This document shows positions 31,231 to 34,417 of a stretch of DNA of 34,417 nucleotides, in pieces. A model generated the notes under the pieces. That model made no database searches. It saw nothing but the letters and a program-made list of their open reading frames with translations, and was not told the origin of the DNA. The stretch is from Candidatus Zemynaea palustris (lineage in GTDB: Bacteria; Vulcanimicrobiota; Vulcanimicrobiia; Vulcanimicrobiales; Vulcanimicrobiaceae). The position numbers were made by a program, and so were the translations under genes. The DNA lies in contig PLCB01000019.1 of assembly GCA_003134695.1 (NCBI GenBank), positions 14,930 to 49,346 of the forward strand, in the 5' to 3' direction. Within the stretch, counting starts at the first letter, position 1. Every line of letters starts with the position of its first letter.

Positions 31231-31737
31231 GTGCTCGACCACCCTGAACTCGACGATCTCGACCTTCGTCTCCTCGACGCCCTGCAGCGCAACGCGCGTT
31301 CGACCTTCGCCGAACTCGCGGGTGCGGTCGGCCTGGGCTCGTCCGCCGTACACGATCGTGTCAAGCGGCTCGAGCAGCGGGGCTACGTGAAAGGTTACGC
31401 GGCGCGCATCGACGGTCGCCGGCTCGGTATCGCGCTCATCGCGTTCGTCAGCGTCTATACGACGCCCGACGTTCAGTACGAAGCGTTCACGCGCGCCGTC
31501 GCGGCCCTACCGGAGATCGCGGAGATTCACAGCGTCGCCGGCGAGGAATCTTTCGTTCTAAAAGTCCTGACACGGTCCACCGCGCATCTCGACGATTTTC
31601 TTTCGCGTCTCAAGGCGACCGCCGGCATCGCGCGCACCAAGACGACGATCGTACTCTCCACCCCGTTCGAACGCGAAGGCTTCGCGCTCGCGGGCCTCGT
31701 CGGCAACGGCGCGACGCCGTCGGGAAACGGACGATGA
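31231..31737 (+). CDS. Lrp/AsnC family transcriptional regulator
   Basis: This 168-aa regulator has an N-terminal winged helix-turn-helix (LDDLDLRLLDALQRNARSTFAELAGAVGLGSSAVHDRVKRLEQRGYVKGYAARID) followed by a RAM/AsnC ligand domain (IALIAFVSVYTTP, EIAEIHSVAGEESFVLKVLTRSTAHLDDFL, TKTTIVLSTPFE). Such proteins sense amino acids and often regulate themselves and neighbours. GTG 31231 is preferred over ATG 31216 because GCGGAG lies seven bases before it. kdd starts within its last codons (ATGA), so the regulator is co-expressed with lysine-degradation genes. Lysine or a pathway intermediate is a reasonable guess for its ligand. Confidence 0.92.
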   Translation: MLDHPELDDLDLRLLDALQRNARSTFAELAGAVGLGSSAVHDRVKRLEQRGYVKGYAARIDGRRLGIALIAFVSVYTTPDVQYEAFTRAVAALPEIAEIHSVAGEESFVLKVLTRSTAHLDDFLSRLKATAGIARTKTTIVLSTPFEREGFALAGLVGNGATPSGNGR

Positions 31738-32801
31738 GACTCGACCTCCCGTCGGGCGGGCTCTGCCGGCTCGGTTCGCATCGCGTCCTCGAACCAGCCG
31801 GAGCACTGCCGCAAAACGCTTGGAAACTCGACGCGCGGCCGATCGCCTTCGCGAATGAGATCCTGTGCGACGTCGACGCGCTCAATATCGACTCCGTCTC
31901 TTTTCGCCAGATCGCCGACGTTTGCGGTGGTGACGCGAAGCGCGTCGCCGAGCACGTCGTTGCGCTCGTCGGGCAGCGTGGTAAGCAGCACAACGCCGCA
32001 ACCGGTAGCGGTGGGATGTTCGTCGGCCGCGTGCGCGAGATCGGCGAAGCGTTACGGTCTCGCCCGGACATCAAGGAAGGCGCACGCATCGCTTCACTCG
32101 TGTCGCTGACGATCACGCCGCTCGCAATCGACGAAGTGCTGCGCGTCGACATGGCCACCGGCCGCTTGTGGATTCGCGGCAGCGCGATTCTCTTCGAGAG
32201 TTGTCTCTACACGACGTTGCCCGACGACATCCCGGACGACGTGGCGCTCGCGGTGCTCGACGTCGCGGGCGCGCCCGCGCAAGTCCGCCGCCTCGCCAAA
32301 CCGGGGCAGACCATCGTCGTCCTCGGCGCCGACGGAAAATCCGGGATGCTCGCCGTCGCGCAAGCGCGCGAGCGTGCCGGGCCGACCGGCCGAATCGTCG
32401 GCGTCGCGCCCGACGCCGCAACCTCCGGGGCACGACTACTAGTCGAGCACGGATATGTGGATGCCTTCGTCGCCGCCGACGCGCGCGACCCACTCGGCCT
32501 CGTCGCCGCCGTCTCGGCTGCCGTCCCGGAACTGGCCGATCTCACGGTCAATTGCGTCAACGTCGCGGGCACGGAATCGGCCTCGATTCTCTGCACGAAA
32601 GACGAGGGAATGGTCTATTTCTTCTCGATGAGCACGTCGTTTACGGCGGCCGCGCTCAGCGCAGAAGGAATGGGGAAAGACGTGACCATGATCGTCGGCA
32701 ACGGCTACGCGAAGGGTCACGCCGACGTTGCGCTGCAAACGCTGCGCGATCACCCGCCGATCCAGCGCTACTTCACCGAGAAGTATGGTGCCCACGAATG
32801 A
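31734..32801 (+). CDS. kdd: L-erythro-3,5-diaminohexanoate dehydrogenase
   Basis: Kdd oxidatively deaminates L-erythro-3,5-diaminohexanoate to 5-amino-3-oxohexanoate with NAD(P)+, a middle step of the 3,5-diaminohexanoate lysine fermentation pathway (355 aa, normal length). RLGSHRVLEPAGALPQNAWKLD, ANEILCDVDALNIDS, RGKQHNAATGSGGMFVGRV, ITPLAIDEVLRVDMATGRLWI and the cofactor loop TIVVLGADGKSGMLAVAQARE match the family. AALSAEGMGKDVTMIVGNGYAKGH near the end is highly characteristic. It is coupled by ATGA overlaps both to the Lrp gene before it and to kamA after it. No kamDE, kce or kal genes lie in the window. Confidence 0.92.
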   Translation: MRLDLPSGGLCRLGSHRVLEPAGALPQNAWKLDARPIAFANEILCDVDALNIDSVSFRQIADVCGGDAKRVAEHVVALVGQRGKQHNAATGSGGMFVGRVREIGEALRSRPDIKEGARIASLVSLTITPLAIDEVLRVDMATGRLWIRGSAILFESCLYTTLPDDIPDDVALAVLDVAGAPAQVRRLAKPGQTIVVLGADGKSGMLAVAQARERAGPTGRIVGVAPDAATSGARLLVEHGYVDAFVAADARDPLGLVAAVSAAVPELADLTVNCVNVAGTESASILCTKDEGMVYFFSMSTSFTAAALSAEGMGKDVTMIVGNGYAKGHADVALQTLRDHPPIQRYFTEKYGAHE

Positions 32802-34153
32802 TAAAGCCGCCGGCGCCGCCCGAAGCGTTTGCTTATACCAAAATACGTCAAGGCGAGTTCTGGCGCGCCATCCCCAAGTATCGCGACGTCGACGAGAGGA
32901 CATTTCTCGATCATATCTGGCAGGGGCAGAACTCGGTAAAATCCCCGGACGAATTGCTCGCTACGGTCGAGGATCTCGTCGACCCGTCGTTTATCGAGGA
33001 CGCGCGCGAAGGGTTCCGCCGCGCGCCGATGGCCGTGCGCGTCTCGCCCTACATGATCGCGTCGATCGACTGGTCGAAACCGTACACCGACCCGATCCGG
33101 ACGCAGTTCATTCCGCTGGCCTCGCGGCTGCGGCCCGATCATCCACGCCTAACGCTCGACTCGTTGCACGAACTCGAAGACTCACCGGTTCCCGGACTGA
33201 CGCATCGCTACGTCGACAAGGCGCTCTTTCTGCCGCTGACCGTATGTCCGGTGTACTGCCGTTTCTGCACGCGCTCGTACGCGATCGGCGCGGATACGGA
33301 CGTCGTCGACAAAGTCCCGCTGGCGCGGACGCCCAAACAGTGGCAAGACGCTTTCGACTACATCGCCTCGCGTCCCGAGCTCGAAGATATCGTGATCTCC
33401 GGCGGCGACGTCTACCAGCTTCCGGCCAAATCGATTCTGACGATCGGTGAAGCGCTGCTCGCGATTCCGCACGTGCGCCGGATGCGCTTCGCGACCAAAG
33501 GCCCGGCCGTGATGCCGATGAAGATTTTAACCGATCACGCCTGGGTCGACGCGGTCACCGCGATCGTCGAGAAAGGCCGGAAGCTCGGGAAGGAAGTCGT
33601 GATCCACACGCACTTCAACAACCCCAACGAGATCAGCTGGATCACCGAGCGGGCGATGCGGCTCCTTTTCGAGCGCGCGATAACGGTGCGCAATCAAACC
33701 GTCTTGATTCGCGGCGTAAACGACGATCCGAACGTCATGCAACTGCTGGTGAAACAGCTCGGCTATCTCCACGTCCATCCGTATTACGTCTACATGCACG
33801 ACTTGGTGAAGGGCGTCGAGGATTTACGCACGTCGATTCAGACCGCCGTCGACGTCGAAAAATTCGTGCGCGGCTCGACCGCCGGCTTCAACACGCCGAC
33901 CTTCGTCTGCGACGCACCGGGCGGCGGCGGAAAGCGCGACGTCCACTCGTTCGATCACTACGATCGCGAAAACGGCATCTCGGTGTACTCGGCACCGAGC
34001 GTCAAGCCCGGCAAACACTTCGTCTACTTCGATCCGATCGACACGCTCGGGCCGGAAGCCCAAGCCCGCTGGCAGCATCCGGCGACGGCGGAAGCGATGA
34101 TCGCCGATGCGATCGTCGCCGCCGGCGGTCCGCGTACGTACGTCCCGGCTTAG
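32798..34153 (+). CDS. kamA: Lysine 2,3-aminomutase (radical SAM)
   Basis: This radical SAM, PLP-dependent enzyme (451 aa) converts L-lysine to L-beta-lysine. The [4Fe-4S] motif CPVYCRFCTRS gives Cys150, Cys154 and Cys157. VISGGDVYQLP, MRFATKGPAVMP, EVVIHTHFNNPNEI, TVRNQTVLIRGVND, LHVHPYYVYMHDLVKG and FVCDAPGGGGK follow; the final Lys379 should hold PLP. GGDVYQ stands where many homologs have GGDPL, a slight deviation. Length exceeds the EpmB (YjeK) group, which together with the adjacent kdd favours catabolic KamA. Many relatives have the dyad ending VVDAPGGGGK; here it is VCDAP. It overlaps kdd by four bases (ATGA). The frame open upstream to 32168 is shadow sequence. Confidence 0.93.
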   Translation: MIKPPAPPEAFAYTKIRQGEFWRAIPKYRDVDERTFLDHIWQGQNSVKSPDELLATVEDLVDPSFIEDAREGFRRAPMAVRVSPYMIASIDWSKPYTDPIRTQFIPLASRLRPDHPRLTLDSLHELEDSPVPGLTHRYVDKALFLPLTVCPVYCRFCTRSYAIGADTDVVDKVPLARTPKQWQDAFDYIASRPELEDIVISGGDVYQLPAKSILTIGEALLAIPHVRRMRFATKGPAVMPMKILTDHAWVDAVTAIVEKGRKLGKEVVIHTHFNNPNEISWITERAMRLLFERAITVRNQTVLIRGVNDDPNVMQLLVKQLGYLHVHPYYVYMHDLVKGVEDLRTSIQTAVDVEKFVRGSTAGFNTPTFVCDAPGGGGKRDVHSFDHYDRENGISVYSAPSVKPGKHFVYFDPIDTLGPEAQARWQHPATAEAMIADAIVAAGGPRTYVPA

Positions 34154-34201
34154 GCCGTGAGCGGCCGAACTGTTCGAATTGGACGGCCCGGACGTGTCCG
34201 G
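34153..34201 (+). terminator. GC-rich hairpins after kamA
   Basis: GGCCG-TGAG-CGGCC (34153-34166) and CCGGAC-GT-GTCCGG (34188-34201) can each form a hairpin directly after the kamA stop. No U-tract follows either, so intrinsic termination is doubtful; they may protect the 3-prime end or be part of the next gene's control region. Confidence 0.3.
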
Positions 34202-34221
34202 AACGACGACGACGTGATATG

Positions 34222-34417
34222 ATGGCCCCCGTGAAACCGGCGTTCAGCCGCGCGCTCGGCCTCGCGGTTCTGATTGGATCGCTCGCAGGGGCGATTGGCA
34301 CGCTTACCACGACACGATCCGCCGGTGCGGCCGCGACTGCGACCCCGACGGCTACGCCCGGCGGCGTCATCAAGGCGGCTCCGCTTTCGGCGAGCGCGCC
34401 CGGCGGAACGATCACGA
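34222..34417 (+). CDS. Partial exported-protein gene at right edge
   Basis: An open frame runs from ATG 34222 (or GTG 34231) off the right end, with about 65 codons visible. It begins with a signal-like segment (KPAFSRALGLAVLIGSLAGAIGTL) followed by an Ala/Thr/Pro-rich stretch (AAATATPTATPGG) like the linkers seen in other exported proteins of this window. The rest is missing, so no function can be given. No clear ribosome site is seen. The start lies 68 bases after kamA on the same strand; it may or may not share that transcript. Confidence 0.5.
   Translation, partial: MAPVKPAFSRALGLAVLIGSLAGAIGTLTTTRSAGAAATATPTATPGGVIKAAPLSASAPGGTIT

Noticed and set aside
32798-34153. EpmB-type lysine aminomutase (EF-P modification)
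   Set aside because: The protein is longer than EpmB, is coupled to kdd, and no epmA or efp gene is adjacent.

Overview
The window is compact, high-GC DNA from a Gram-negative-type (diderm) bacterium. Evidence for two membranes is direct: it encodes an LptF/LptG permease, an LptD outer-membrane LPS assembly protein, an LptC-like protein, apolipoprotein N-acyltransferase and several lipobox lipoproteins. Genes are tightly packed, start/stop overlaps (ATGA, TGATG) are common, and GTG/TTG starts are frequent. No rRNA, tRNA, CRISPR array, insertion sequence or prophage was seen. The gene set would suit a lineage such as Vulcanimicrobiota (Eremiobacterota/WPS-2). That is an inference from gene mix and composition and is not proven here.

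Layout. (1) 1-1481, minus strand: the start of the division and cell-wall (dcw) cluster, mraZ-rsmH and a partial small basic gene in the ftsL position. It is driven by a clear promoter overlapping four CCAC/GTGG repeats with an exact 10-bp period, a good MraZ autoregulatory operator. (2) 1676-8607: an envelope island with a lipoprotein lytic transglycosylase, lptF/G and lptD on the plus strand, an unknown lipoprotein on the minus strand, then lnt and an lptC-like gene. (3) 8614-12874: a KGG-repeat stress protein with its own terminator and a sigma-B-like promoter, an N-acyl-D-amino-acid deacylase, a small membrane protein, a DUF4126 protein and an MFS transporter. (4) 12885-15332: coaE, then two tandem paralogous secreted proteins with a TonB C-terminal fold and a conserved four-cysteine pattern. 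(5) 15342-24791, minus strand: a long run of lipoprotein, MG2-type Ig-repeat protein, polA, DUF192, DUF4126, secreted unknown, mutM and rpsA. It mixes genome maintenance, translation and envelope genes. (6) 24850-29416, plus: a secreted unknown, a 76-aa putative zinc protein, an FAA-hydrolase-family enzyme and the three-subunit transhydrogenase pntAA-pntAB-pntB. (7) 29441-34153: a lipoprotein oligopeptide-type binding protein, divergent from an operon of an Lrp/AsnC regulator, 3,5-diaminohexanoate dehydrogenase (kdd) and lysine 2,3-aminomutase (kamA). A partial exported-protein gene runs off the right edge.

How the parts fit. The envelope island supplies LPS export and lipoprotein maturation, and several neighbours are themselves lipoproteins. 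The lrp-kdd-kamA operon encodes two steps of anaerobic-type lysine breakdown under a probable amino-acid-responsive regulator, next to a peptide-binding lipoprotein. The strongest items for follow-up are the MraZ operator, the lysine operon with its phased CCGGA/TCCGG motifs, the tandem anchorless TonB-C paralogs, the sigma-B-like promoter before the stress protein, and the cases where the best ribosome binding site points to a non-standard start (mraZ, rpsA).
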